The position numbers were made by a program, and so were the translations under genes. DNA of 64,000 bases from Manduca sexta (taxonomy: Eukaryota; Arthropoda; Insecta; Lepidoptera; Sphingidae), in assembly GCF_014839805.1 (NCBI RefSeq), contig NC_051115.1:3160600-3224599 (forward strand), written 5' to 3'. The notes under the pieces were generated by a model, which ran no database searches, was not told where the DNA came from, and saw only the letters and a list, made by a program, of their open reading frames with translations. Below are positions 20,341 to 30,590 of the stretch, piece after piece (position 1 is the first letter of the stretch; every line of letters starts with the position of its first letter).

Positions 20341-20587
20341 CATCATCATCATCAGCCCGTCGCAGTCCACTGCTGGACATAGGCCTCTCCCAAGGTACGC
20401 CACAGAGCCCGGTCTGCTGCTTATGCATCCAGTCGTTGCCGGCTTTCTTGTGCAAGTCTTCCCGCCATCTGGGCAGAGGGCGTCCCACGCTACGTTTGCC
20501 AAGACGTGGTCTCCACTCCAGAACACGCTTACTCCAGCGGTTATCAGTTCTGCGACATATGTGCCCAGCCTATTTCCACTTAGTTAG
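20341..20587 (-). pseudogene. 3' end of an RTE-type LINE: ORF2 C-terminus and (ATG)n tail
   Basis: The minus strand encodes RRTDNRWSKRVLEWRPR, then GKRSVGRPLPRW, EDLHKKAGNDWM and, after a one-base frameshift, LGEAYVQQWTATG-stop. This is the hallmark C-terminus of RTE-type endonuclease/reverse transcriptase LINEs. One in-frame stop precedes the first motif. The stop codon lies inside GGGCTGATGATGATG, the start of the (ATG)n tail. The last about 45 bp resemble the 3' end of SINE-A. It is a 5'-truncated dead copy. Confidence 0.8.
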
Positions 20588-20664
20588 GTTAGGGCCTAAT
20601 TATCCTCACCAATGAGGATCTACCTCGACATGATTTCTTATGTTTATTAAAATTAAAACTATTC

Positions 20665-20745
20665 TTCGGATTTTCGTGGTGAAGGCTGCAATGTCTTCGA
20701 AACGGGAGAAAAATAATTAAAACCGCGATAAAATTCGAAAAATTG
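20665..20745 (+). mobile_element. RT-J tail fragment
   Basis: GTGAAGGCTGCAATGTCTTC, CGAAACGGGAGAAAA, ACCGCGATAAAATTCG. Confidence 0.4.
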
Positions 20746-20804
20746 GTATTTTAATATCTACCTCGTTGTTATTAATTCACATTGGGGCCTATGTAGCCCC
20801 ACGA

Positions 20805-21345
20805 ATATTATCCCTTCTCCCATTCTAGGAAGTTCCAACTTCCCTTACCTACACTCTGCCGGACCCCTACAGTCCCTAAGCAAGAGATGCCCGCAAACAT
20901 TACAGCCTCTTCCATTCTAGGAAGTTGCCATCCTTCTCTCATTTCCTTACCCTCTCCACCGGGCTCCTGCAGTCCCTAAGCAAGAGATGCCCGCAAAAAT
21001 TACATCTCCCATTCTAGGCAGTTCCTCAGCTCATTTCTTTCTCCACTCCACCGGACCCCTACAGTCCCTAAGCAAGAGATGCCCGCAAATATTACACCTC
21101 CCATTCTAGGCACATCCTCAGCTCATTTCTTTTCCCACTCCATCGGACCCCTACAGTCCCTAAGCAAGAGATGCCCGCAAACATTACAGCCTCTTCCATT
21201 CTAGGAAGTTGCCATCCTTCTCTCATTTCCTTACCCTCTCCACCGGGCCCCTACAGTCCCTAAGCAAGAGATGCCCGCAAATATTACACCTCCCATTCTA
21301 GGCAGTTCCTTTGCCTATTTTTTAACCCAATCTACCGGACCTTAG
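20805..21345 (+). repeat. Tandem repeat of 92/100-bp units derived from Retro-I
   Basis: AGTCCCTAAGCAAGAGATGC recurs at about 20871, 20971, 21063, 21155 and 21255, giving steps of 100, 92, 92 and 100 bp. Between copies are CATTCTAGG(A/C)A and CT-rich stretches. The right border (TTGACTGCAAGGACCCC) and the unit core (CCCCTACAGTCCCTAAG) match the end of Retro-I at 20245-20315, so the array grew inside such an element. Confidence 0.8.
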
Positions 21346-21834
21346 TATTTCATTCGCAGGTTTCCAATATTGACTGCAAGGACCCCATAAAGAACAAAAC
21401 CATTCAGGTATAAAAAATAAAACATCCAAATACTCTTACAGATAAGTCGCTGATTAAAAACTTTGTCGGGACTTCAAACGATCGCCATTTGACTTCAAAG
21501 GGATCGCTCGGGGCCCAAACCTCAGTTTTGATATTAATCTGTTAGTGTGTTGGAATTTTGGTATTAGTTTTGTATTTTATGTTAGTGACCAGTATACATG
21601 AAATAAGTAGCTAGGTATACATATTATAAAATCAAGTCTCCAAGATGTCTGTTTGTGATCGATTTTTTCAAAATCTACAGAATTTTTAAAATAAATATAT
21701 AAACTATCTTTAATAGTATTAATACGTCGTATTTGTTGTAAGCTGATGCAAATAAATGTGTTTTCAGTTTAGTTACATATGTAAGATATGAAATGAAAAT
21801 GAGTGAAAATAAAATTATAATTAATCACATTCAC
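21346..21834. other. Mostly unassigned; small Helitron fragment
   Basis: 21614-21680 matches the AAAGTCCCC-family Helitron (ATTATAAAATCAAGTCTCC, TCAAAATCTACAG). The remainder is AT-rich with no recognised family. Confidence 0.35.
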
Positions 21835-22115
21835 CACCACATGTTATAACATAAGATGTTGTTATGTTTTGTCATATTATGTTTTATCCCTTTTGTCTGC
21901 TTTAAGTTTCTACTTATATACCTAAATAACATTAGTAACAAATATTATTATTTTTGCCGCTGTACTAATATATAAATTTGCATATGGTCTCCTATAATTG
22001 AAGAGGCACGTCACATTGCTAATTGTACAAATGCTACGACATTGTATTTATTATACGCCGCATATCCTTTGTTGGAGGTCCTTAAATAAATAAAAATAAA
22101 ATAAAATAAACATAA
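21835..22115 (+). mobile_element. Repeat V: probable retroposon 3' end
   Basis: Nearly the same sequence occurs at 49735-50010 (TGTTATAACATAAGATGTTG, TTTTTGCCGCTGTACTAATA, GGCACGTCACATTGCTAATT). Both copies end GTCCTTAAATAAAT followed by (AAATA)n, typical of a retrotransposed 3' end. Confidence 0.55.
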
Positions 22116-22411
22116 AAATCTCTAAGGGCAATATTAATTCATGAAAATCAACTTCGGTCTCAAGTGTGATATCAGCTGAGACGCTGTCAAATTAAAGTTA
22201 GTATCTTAAGTTTACCTACTTAATAAACAGATAACAACATTTAAAATGATATTAGTCACAGTGTATGACGAATTTTGACAGCTCAGTTTTGAAGCGATTT
22301 TAAAGCCGGTAGAAATCTTCAAAAAAGTCTCTATAATCCATTATGAATTCGGCTTAACAGTAATCTTGAATCAGTGTTCTAAAACAAATTTACTCCATCA
22401 AATAAATATTT

Positions 22412-22860
22412 ACGACTGCCTTGGTGGCGTAGTTGTACTGCATGCGCGGTACGGCAGCGCTCTGAGATCCTGGGTTCATGGGGGGAAAGTGATGTTTGGG
22501 TTTTTCTGCTCAGCAGTGCCAGCCTTAAACGACTCGAGGCCAAAGGCAAAAGCAAAAAGAAACAGACGTGAGGCCCCGGGCAGAGTAAAAAAACGTTCCC
22601 CTGTTTTAACAGTTTCGTCGGTAAGAAAGTAAAAACAAAGATCCTGCGAGGCGCCGCGCGAGGCCTCTGTAAGCACGAGGCTACGGGCGGTTGCCCGGTT
22701 CGCCTCCCGCAAAGGCCGCCTTTGATGCTCAGTATCAGCCCGGAGTCTGGAATTTGTGCCCGATATGGCTCGCCCTATATCACATCATGGAACACTTGGC
22801 GAAAAGTGGGTGCCCTGGTTGCGCCATTGCATACCCCTTCCGGCTAAATGCATGTGTAAT
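22412..22860 (+). mobile_element. SINE-B copy interrupted by a hAT-like element
   Basis: Head GGTGGCGTAGTTGTACTGC and box B region GATCCTGGGTTCATGG are followed by TTGGGTTTTTCTGCTCAG. After the insert, TATCAGCCCGGAGTCTGG and the rest of SINE-B continue. Confidence 0.8.
22514..22724 (+). mobile_element. GC-rich hAT-like MITE in SINE-B
   Basis: Ends CAGTGCCAGCCTT and the complement of CAAAGGCGGCCTT form imperfect inverted repeats of the CARWG type. The flanking 8 bp are CTGCTCAG and ATGCTCAG (7/8), the target-duplication length of hAT transposons. 211 bp, no transposase. Confidence 0.65.
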
Positions 22861-23094
22861 AAATATTTACAAAGACCAGAAATACAAATATCGCACAATG
22901 GTTTTATTGATATTTTTAGTGCAAATAATATTCAGGTACAAGTTGGCTGCGTTCCAATAACAGGTGTTTGGAGTATTCCATTTCCTTCATACGAATGGGG
23001 TAACTTTAACCAACTATAGATGTACTGGAAACAATAGTACTGGGGTTAAAGTTTAAGATATGTCCTGTGTTTGTCTCTAGCGAGGAATATGTCA

Positions 23095-23324
23095 CACTCT
23101 TAATAAAATAATGACCCATTCCAAAATTGCCAATTTGTGGGAATCGTCAACCAATTTCTGTTTGCGGCCTTTTAGATTTTTCCCATTTTTTCATGTTTCA
23201 TTATTTACCTATCGTTAAGCTCAATTTTATAACAACTTCAAAAAAGGTAGCAAACATAAATTAGTTTTCCAACGACTGCCACAAATTAACAATTTTTAAA
23301 TAGGTCATTATTTTATTAAGAGTG
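23095..23324. mobile_element. MITE-L
   Basis: Left CACTCTTAATAAAATAATG and right CATTATTTTATTAAGAGTG are perfect inverted ends. 230 bp. A second copy is at 40943. Confidence 0.75.
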
Positions 23325-24026
23325 CGATGTGTTTAAGTCAAGAATGTAAGGTACGGGTGAGATCAGATACGGGGTAAGATCGTATGACGAAAAAATACCA
23401 CGAAATTATGGTTATTTTTTAGTTTAAGCTACATAAGCAACGCTGTTTCTTTCTACCACAATTGATGCTACGACCAAGAACAGGTGTGCTGTGTGTGGTG
23501 AAACAAAAAAGGAGGATTCTATTTGATTTTGTGGACCTTATCATACTAGCTTTAGAAGCGTTATTAGAACGAAGTCCGAACTTACCCCGCAAACGTCCGA
23601 TCTTTTCTAAGGGTTTTAAATTTCTATACAGATATTATCACCTATTTCTAAGCTTACACGAGAGAATTGGAAGATGATTAAATTATCACATAAAGTAGCA
23701 TTAATAATAAACAGTTTCACGTATAAAATGCCGGTAACGCTTAAATATTTTATGAGAAAAAAAATATTTTCGAGACTCCTCGCAACACACCGAAAATCCT
23801 TCAGAATTAGCCAAATGTACCTTATACAGAACCATGACCGTCAAGATTGCTTTTAGGCATCTGCATCTAGACTATAAGTAGGTACTACATAATATTGTAG
23901 CCGCGTTGACATCGCTATAGAGGAACAGATGGTTACGTTCCTCTATGGAAGGAGTTTTCCAGTCAGACAGATGTTGTGACCGGCCGCGGGCCCTCCGACG
24001 GTTCCTATTCGGAGGTGGTATATATA
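23325..24026. other. Unassigned; two weak frames
   Basis: Frames of 71 codons (23462-23677) and 60 codons (23674-23856) lie end to end on the plus strand in low-repeat sequence. Their residues are basic and aromatic-rich with no recognisable domain. They could be remnants of a transposon ORF; I do not call a gene. Confidence 0.25.
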
Positions 24027-24340
24027 CTAATAATATCAGCCCTGTATTATATTCTTGCTCACTGCTGAGCACGGGCCTCCTCTACTACTGACAGGGATTA
24101 GCTTAGTCCACCACGCTGTAGTGCGGATTGGTAGATTTCACACACCTTCGAAATTCCCATAGAGAACTTCTCAGATGTGCAGGTTTCCTCACGATGTTTT
24201 CCTTCACCGTTAAAGCGAACGATAAATTCCCAAAGAATACACACATGATTTTAGAAAAGTCAGAGGTGTGTTTGGGGTTTGAACCTGCAGACATCCGTCT
24301 TGGCAGTCCGTTCCACACCCAACTAGGCTATCGCCGCTTA
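24027..24340 (-). mobile_element. SINE-A copy
   Basis: Complete order from ATAATATCAGCCCTGTATTA to the complement of GCGATAGCCTAGTTGGGTG. Confidence 0.85.
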
Positions 24341-24526
24341 CTAGTAGTATAGTGCGTCGTGCAAATTCAGATCAGCCTGGTAGCAACAGGGTCATTTTGA
24401 CATTGCGTTACTAAATTCTGTCGCGGAGTCGACATAAAATTCCGGTTCGATCGATATTTAATTCATATTTTGTATGCTGACTTCCCTTGCGACTTTGTTC
24501 GCTTTTATTCGTTTATCTATATTATA

Positions 24527-24933
24527 CAGGGTCATTTGACATTGCGTTACTAAATGAAACCACATACTAGTCTTCACCTTTGCTGACATTGTGCCAAAAT
24601 TAATCCATTAGTAACTAATATTTTCACGAAAAATCCTGGTTTTAGTTTTCTGACTTTTTGATAATTTTGTTATTTAATGCGAATATGGCGTGTGCATGAG
24701 TGTATTTCTGACTGAAAGTATGATTTAGTCGCTGCAGCGAATCCTGTTAGAGTAGTAGTAGTTAGTAGTGGCTTTAGGAAGTGTAAAATTCAATATTTTA
24801 TTAATATTTATTTTGTTCGAAACTTACACTTTTTTATTTGACATCTACAGCTCAAATAACTTATTGTAAAGTGTTATTTCCAAGTAGATAAGTATGTCGT
24901 TTCATTAAGTAACGCGATGTCAAAATGAACCTG
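24527..24933 (+). mobile_element. MITE-G, complete reference copy
   Basis: Left CAGGGTCATTTGACATTGCG, right CGCGATGTCAAAATGAACCTG: inverted termini that continue inward (ACTAAATGAAACCACATA against GTATGTCGTTTCATTAAGT). 407 bp, non-coding. A detached left-end fragment lies at 24388-24418. Confidence 0.75.
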
Positions 24934-25215
24934 TATACCCCAATATCAAAATTAAAAATAAAACTATATTACAATATGTTGTTAAAACAACCCTTGGGAA
25001 TCAAACATAATATAAAATTTTGTTATAAAAGGGGTACAACTTGGGACACAAAACTAATATTTAAGATTAATTTCAAATAACATTAGTATTTGTATTTCAT
25101 AATTGGTGGTGCCTCTGAAATGGCGGTCTTAAGTTACCTTTTTATTTTACAGTTTTTTATTTTAATACTGAACGTAGAACAAAGCCTCGGGCTATTCATT
25201 TAGGTATATTTAACC
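24934..25215. other. No gene seen
   Basis: AT-rich unassigned sequence. Confidence 0.25.
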
Positions 25216-25868
25216 ACGCTGGCCTAGAGCGGATTGGTAGACTTCACACACCCTCAAAATTCCTATAAAGAACATCTCAGGTATTCAGGTTTTCTAACGA
25301 TGTTTTCCTTCGCCGTTAAAGCAAGCGATAATTCACAAAGAATACACACATAATTATTTTTAGAAAACTCAGAGGTGTTTACCCTTGGGATACGAACCTA
25401 CGGACATTATCCCCCCCCCGGGGCAATTCTTGTGCGCTTGGTCTCCACACCAAATGCACGCCCATGCACGGGGGCACATTTGCCGCGACCCTAGGCACAC
25501 AGCTCGTGCGTATGCCTCTTGGTTGCTAAGTTCACATTGAGGTCTGTCTAAGGGTTTGTGAAAATTTCCCTTCCCTACCTTCCAACCATCCTAAAACTCC
25601 TCTTCCTTCCCCTTCTCTTCCTTCCCTCTATCTCCTCCCTTCTTCCTCTCGGGCCCTAAGACCGTCTAGCTGCAGGCTACCGAGCCTCCAGTGATAGCGG
25701 TAGGGCCCACCAACTCATCATGGGGCTGCCGTGGTTGCTAAGCCAGGGGATCGCCTGTACACCATTAGCGGGGTACCCCCGGTGATAAACGCGGCAGTTC
25801 CACAAAAAAAAAGGACCTACGGACTATCGTCTCGGCAGTCCGTTCCATAACCAACTAGGCTATCGGCG
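25216..25868 (-). mobile_element. SINE-A copy split by Retro-I
   Basis: 25216-25405 and 25825-25868 are the two parts of one SINE-A. ACCTACGGAC is present at both junctions (25396-25405 and 25815-25824). Confidence 0.8.
25406..25814 (+). mobile_element. Retro-I insertion with poly-A and 10-bp target duplication
   Basis: It lies between perfect duplicates ACCTACGGAC and ends in A9. It contains GGCAATTCTTGTGCGCTTGG, CTAGGCACACAGC, a CT-rich run (25610-25650) and GGGTACCCCCGGTGATAA. Target duplication plus poly-A shows it moved by LINE-type retroposition. Confidence 0.75.
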
Positions 25869-25959
25869 CTTTCTACGCACTGTGTGGCCAAAATATGAGT
25901 GTGATGGTGGCATATGATCAACAAGCGAATTATTATTTGAATCTGGCTTAAGATCTATG

Positions 25960-26085
25960 GACCAAAGATAAGATTGAGGGATACCTTTGAACAAAGATGT
26001 GGAGGCAACTGGATGCAACGGGCACGCGTAAGAGAGGGGTGGAAAAACTAGGGGAGGCCTACGCCGCAGAGGCGACTACTAATTG
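25960..26085 (+). pseudogene. Decayed LINE ORF2 C-terminus
   Basis: The frame reads NWMQRARVREGWKN, then after a frameshift LGEAYAAEATTN-stop, the common end of RTE/jockey-like LINE proteins (..WM..A.DR..W..LGEAY..). Confidence 0.45.
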
Positions 26086-26157
26086 ATTAAATTAAGTCAC
26101 AAAACTTTTTAAGTATAAGATTAAATTTTAAATTTAAATTTAAGTCGTAGAAATAAA

Positions 26158-26604
26158 CAATGAAGTTTTACAAATAGACGCGTCATACACTAACAAAATT
26201 GCACATAAAAACAGCGCACTATTTTCTATAGTCACAGCCCTAGCGGCTCGCACTGATACGGCCCGAGCGGGCCCGAGTGTGCCCGAATGAGCCCGAGCGT
26301 CGACCGCCCCTTCGCCACGACAGTCGAATAAAATGCATTTATTAGTTAAAAAATTAAGTAAATAATGTATACTTATTACTAACGTATGAAATGAAACGTT
26401 TTTTTCATTCACAGTTGGAGTATAATTTGTACATCGTCTAAAAACACAGGAACACATTTTATTTATAAAAATACAGAAAGTTAGTAAGCCGTCTAGGCGC
26501 GACAGTGGTTGGAGGTTGACTAAGTGAATGTCGGGCAATTACCTTGCTTTCGTCTTGCCAGTATTGAGCTCGCACAACGTATCTATGTAATAAAAACATC
26601 ATAC
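26158..26604 (-). mobile_element. hAT-R element with perfect 8-bp target duplication
   Basis: The left end is CAATGAAGTTTTACAAATAG; the right end is ...CTATGTAATAAAAACATC then ATAC. GAAATAAA flanks both sides (26150-26157 and 26605-26612). A run of CCCGAGYG-type decamers lies near 26260-26300. A 132-codon minus-strand frame inside it is not a transposase and is not conserved in the other copies. 447 bp. Confidence 0.8.
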
Positions 26605-26834
26605 GAAATAAAGGCTTTTTCATTTTTATTTATTTTATTTAAGATCGATGCATTTCATTTCGAATTATTTATATCAATGTCTAACATTCGCGTAAACATA
26701 AGAAATCAATATGAATATTGTCAAAACTAACCCATACCTCTAAACCTACCACAACTCGTACGAATTGAAACAGCTTATTGAAAACTAAAATGGCGGGATG
26801 CCAGCTATAATTCGCGCCGCGAAATGGAACGCAG

Positions 26835-27000
26835 TTCGGTCTCCACACCGAATGCACGGGGGACATTTGTCGCTGTAGGCACACAGTTTAGTGTATACCT
26901 CATGATTGTAACACATTGAGGTCTATGAGGGTTCAAAAATTTCCTGGTCTACTCCCTTCTTCCCGTATTAAGAGGGTTTTAATGGTGAAGGCTCCATATA
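26835..27000 (+). mobile_element. Retro-I fragment
   Basis: CGGTCTCCACACCGAATGCA, GGGGGACATTTGTCG, ACACATTGAGGTCTATGAGG. Confidence 0.55.
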
Positions 27001-27065
27001 ACCCGATCTTGCTTCCCTTTGTAGAATCTTATTATCATTAGCACGATTTGCAAACTTATTTTATG

Positions 27066-27362
27066 CATCATTATCAGCCCTGTATTATATACAGGGCTGA
27101 TAACTGCTGAAGGCCTCCTCTCCTGAGGGATTAGGCCTTAGTCCACCACGCTGTAGTGCGGGTAGACTTCACACACCCTCAAAATTCCTATTAAACTTCT
27201 CAGGTATGCAGGTTTCATCACGATGTTTCCCTTCACCGTTAAAGCAAGCGATAATTCACAAATACACATAACTTTAGAAAAGTCAGAGGTGTGTTTGAGT
27301 TTTGTACCTGCGCACATTCGTCTTCGCAGTCCGTTCCACACCCAACTAGGCTATCGCCGCTT
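27066..27362 (-). mobile_element. SINE-A copy
   Basis: The tail side carries a small inverted duplication (CCCTGTATTATATACAGGGC). The body and head match the consensus. Confidence 0.8.
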
Positions 27363-27489
27363 CTTTATTTTATGCATATTAGTGCCTATATGTTGTGTCG
27401 AGTTCCAATTCGGAAAATTTTACTCCTTCCCCCAGATATCCTCTCCCAACTTTCCTCCAGATTTTTAAGAAATAAAAAACTGGAAAGAT

Positions 27490-27631
27490 GATTACCTCTC
27501 GGCAGTCACAATTATGTCTGTTGGAACTGGATATATAGGCTGATCCCGGAACGCGACACTTACCATCATGGCGGGTTTTAACATCTTGTGTATTATCGCT
27601 ATCCGGGTGGATTTAAACATATCCATGACCA
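27490..27631 (+). repeat. Repeat-C copy, left part shortened
   Basis: GTTGGAACTGGATATATAGG, CTGATCCCGGAACGCGACAC, GCTATCCGGGTGGATTTAAA. Confidence 0.65.
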
Positions 27632-27769
27632 ACACTTATTTATTTTAAAGACAAACAATGGTAATTACATCAAATCAATTAAACCTTACAAATAACTAAC
27701 AATATTTTAAATGCATTACATTTAGTTGCCACGGCATACATTTATATGTTGGAAAAACAATTATCTATA

Positions 27770-28054
27770 TCTATATATATAAAAATGAATCCCTACTTCC
27801 CTTGGTCACGCCATCACGCATGAACGGCTGGACCGATTTCACTATTTTTTTTTGTTGTTTGTTATTGTCAGGAGAAGGTTCTTATGAAAGAAAAAATACA
27901 AATAATTGCGGGGATAATTAGAAAATTTAAGAAAACTTAACGATAATATAAATTTTGTACAACTGTCAATTGTTTGAAATAACTGTCAGCAATTGACAGA
28001 ATGCGCGCTGCAAATTCATAATTAAGACGGGACAACGTCTGTCGGGTCAACTAA
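27770..28054 (+). mobile_element. Helitron-E copy
   Basis: A|TCTATATATATAAAAATGAA to GGGTCAACTAA; the last base of CTAG is changed. 285 bp, the same length as the 6438 copy. Confidence 0.75.
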
Positions 28055-28438
28055 TATAAGGGACAAAAATTTTAATGTACGTAATATTAAATGCTTATAT
28101 TATGTTAATCCAGAAAATGGTTTACGTGAGATACAGTTAGTATTCCTGAAATCTAATGTCGGCCTCAAATCTTCCCAAACAAAGGCGCGGGAATGTAATA
28201 ATTCGCTATATTTATTTGTCAGTACGTGTCGGGAATTGGCGCGTCCGCCATTTCTAATATGGCGGGCGATCTGTCAAAATACCTCGCGCTTTGTTTATAC
28301 AGAAATGTGTTTTGTTTCGGGGAATTGTGTGCGAAAATCGATTGTAGTAGATTGATTAAATTGGTGTCGAGTTCCAATTCGGATCTTTTATATTTATCTA
28401 CTGAATTAACTAAAATCATATCCTAATAATATTATTAT
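28055..28438. other. Low-repeat stretch, promoter-like motifs
   Basis: CCGCCAT TTCTA ATATGGCGG (about 28247-28266) is a 7-bp-arm palindrome with CCAT/ATGG (YY1-like) halves. A 66-codon plus frame (28226-28426) starts in it but has no recognisable domain. A short block GTGTCGAGTTCCAATTCGGA is shared with 27390-27415. Confidence 0.25.
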
Positions 28439-28439
28439 T

Positions 28440-28730
28440 GCTGGTAGGTCTCTCATATGTGAGAGTCCGCCTGTATAGGTACCATCGCAATGTTTATTTC
28501 TGCCGTGAAGCAGCAGTGCATAGTCACTCTTGTGTTCCGGTTTGAACATTGTAGCCAGTGTAACTACTGGACATAATAATTAACATCTCATGTCTCAGGA
28601 TAGCGAGCGCTGAATACCAAACAATACTTTGTAATTCAAGGTGTTGGTGTTTCTACTGTTTATGGATCGTATCGCTTACCACCAGGGGAACGACAAGATT
28701 GTCTCGTCATTCAAAGCAAGAAAAGTAAAA
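28440..28730 (+). mobile_element. Repeat-D copy
   Basis: GGTAGGTCTCTCATATGTGA to CATTCAAAGCAAGAAAAGTA. Confidence 0.75.
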
Positions 28731-28881
28731 ACACTGCCTATTACGCTTGCTCAGCTGTACCACTAAACCTCACTTGATATGGAGAGAGTTTAAAACCCTG
28801 GGTAGGGTCTATACTCTTCATCAGGAAAAAATATAAAGCGGTACATTTATTAAGGTTGTTCTTCACACTTCTTCGAAAAGA

Positions 28882-29140
28882 CCGCCGATAGCCTAGTTAG
28901 GTGTGGCACAGACTGCCGAGACGAATTTCCGCAGGTTCAAAACCCAAGGGCACACACCTCAGACTGATCATGGCTTTAACGGCGAAGGAAAACATCATGA
29001 GGAAACTTGCATACCCAAAAATTCTCTATAGGAATTTTGAGGGTGTGTAAGGTCTGCCCACACTACACCGTGGTGGACTAAGGCCTTATCCCTCTCAATA
29101 GAGGATGCCCATCAGTGGGACAGTGTGGGATGATATTATA
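28882..29140 (+). mobile_element. SINE-A copy with internal deletion
   Basis: CCGATAGCCTAGTTAGGTGT, box B GGTTCAAAACCC, then a deletion between CTCAGACTG and GGCTTTAACGGCGAAGG. Confidence 0.75.
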
Positions 29141-29845
29141 CTTGCCAAACATCAAACTTTAGTTAATCAAATGCATGACGGACTTTAAGTCAATATTTTT
29201 ACTTCAATAAATATTACATTTATTTCAATTGTATCACTTAGATTTTATTGTCTTTTATAAGAAATAACCAGACAAGTTTAAGTTGGACTCCCAGCGAGAA
29301 TCCATACAAACTAGGTATCTAAGTACATAAGTTCTAACAACAAACTTAGCTTTGCCGTTCGATCCCTAGACTCGGTTATTGTACCAAACGCAAATAATAT
29401 GTTTGTAATAGTAAAATCGCTTTTTTATGTTGTTAAAATACATATTTATGGGTTTCAGATTGTTTCCTTTACATGTGCTGTAAGACATTGCTTCTTGCGA
29501 AATTTCATGATTCTAAGTCATTTAAACGATTCAAACCATTTATTTCTCTACACACACATAAATACAACAAAAAAAAGTATAAAAAGAAAAAAAACACAAA
29601 CAGTTAACAATAGGCACACAACGGATTCCTTGCATGATGTGTGGTAGAAGGGATACCAGCTTAGTATACGCTGTAAAACAGCACTGATTTTCAGATGAAC
29701 CCCACTATTATCATAACACAAGTAAGTCAACGGGAAGTACCATATAGGTTTTGATTCGTGAAATCGCAAATGCGACATAAACTCTCATATATTTTGATCA
29801 CATTGACTCATAAGTTTAATTTTTTCACAGCTGATAGAGACTATA
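29141..29845. other. No gene; A-rich retroposon-like stretch
   Basis: 29540-29620 is A-rich with CACACATAAATACAAC, like an inverted LINE tail. The rest is unassigned. The 82- and 76-codon frames here show no domain. Confidence 0.25.
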
Positions 29846-30167
29846 ATAATAATAATATCAGCCCTGTAATATACTGTCCCACTGCTGCACGGGCCTCCTC
29901 TACTATTGAGAGGGAGTAGGCCTTAGTCTACCACGCTGTAGTGCGGATTGGTAGACTTCACACACCCTCGAAAATTCCTATAGAGAATTTCTCAGTTATG
30001 CAGGTTTCCTTACGATGTTTTCCTTCACCGTTAAAGCAAGCGATAATTCACAAAGAATACACACATAGTTTTTTTAGAAAAGTCAGAGGTGTGTGTCCTA
30101 GGGATTTGAACGTGCGGACAATCGTCTCGGCAGTCCGTTCCACAACCAACTAGTCTATCGCCGCTTA
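29846..30167 (-). mobile_element. SINE-A, full-length reference copy with 13-bp target duplication
   Basis: GATAGAGACTATA occurs directly on both sides (29833-29845 and 30168-30180). Read on the minus strand: box A TAGACTAGTTGG and box B-like GTTCAAATCCC, body CTTTAACGGTGAAGGAAAAC, the AGTAGAGGAGGCCCGTGC block, and a GGGCTGATATTATTATTATT tail. 322 bp. A tRNA-derived head plus a target duplication defines a retroposed SINE. Confidence 0.92.
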
Positions 30168-30590
30168 GATAGAGACTATAGTACCGAGGATTTGTTATAA
30201 ATTTCAACTTGATATCTCTACGCGTTCCTGAGAAACAAGGTTTTAAAAGACAGACCGGCAAAATTATCCTTTAAGGGTTTCTTTGACCCACGGTATCCTA
30301 AAAACTAAAAAACAACTAAAACGAAATATCAAATTATTTCACTGTTTATATAAGTTTCAGATATTTTTTAAACTTTGCAATTCAAATGTCAAACATCATA
30401 AATTCATCTAACTTTTATGAATAATTTGACTTATAAAAGTTTTTCTGTTACTGGATTCCGACTTGAATGTGAAGGTTTTTAGGGAAAATTGATCTCTCTG
30501 CTGATAGTAATTAGGGTCTACACTGACGAGAGATAATCCCTTAGTCAACACGATGCCTGAGGCTAAAAGGCTTTTGTACAAACAGTAATA
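30168..30590. other. Unassigned, with a Repeat-C fragment
   Basis: 30503-30552 matches Repeat-C (ACTGACGAGAGATAATCCC, TAGTCAACACGATGCCTG). Confidence 0.3.

Noticed and set aside
20221..20587. 101- and 113-codon frames
   Set aside because: One is a wrong frame and the other an antisense shadow over the LINE end at 20341.
26140..26538. 132-codon minus-strand frame
   Set aside because: It lies within the non-autonomous hAT-R element; the other two copies do not keep the frame and no domain is seen.
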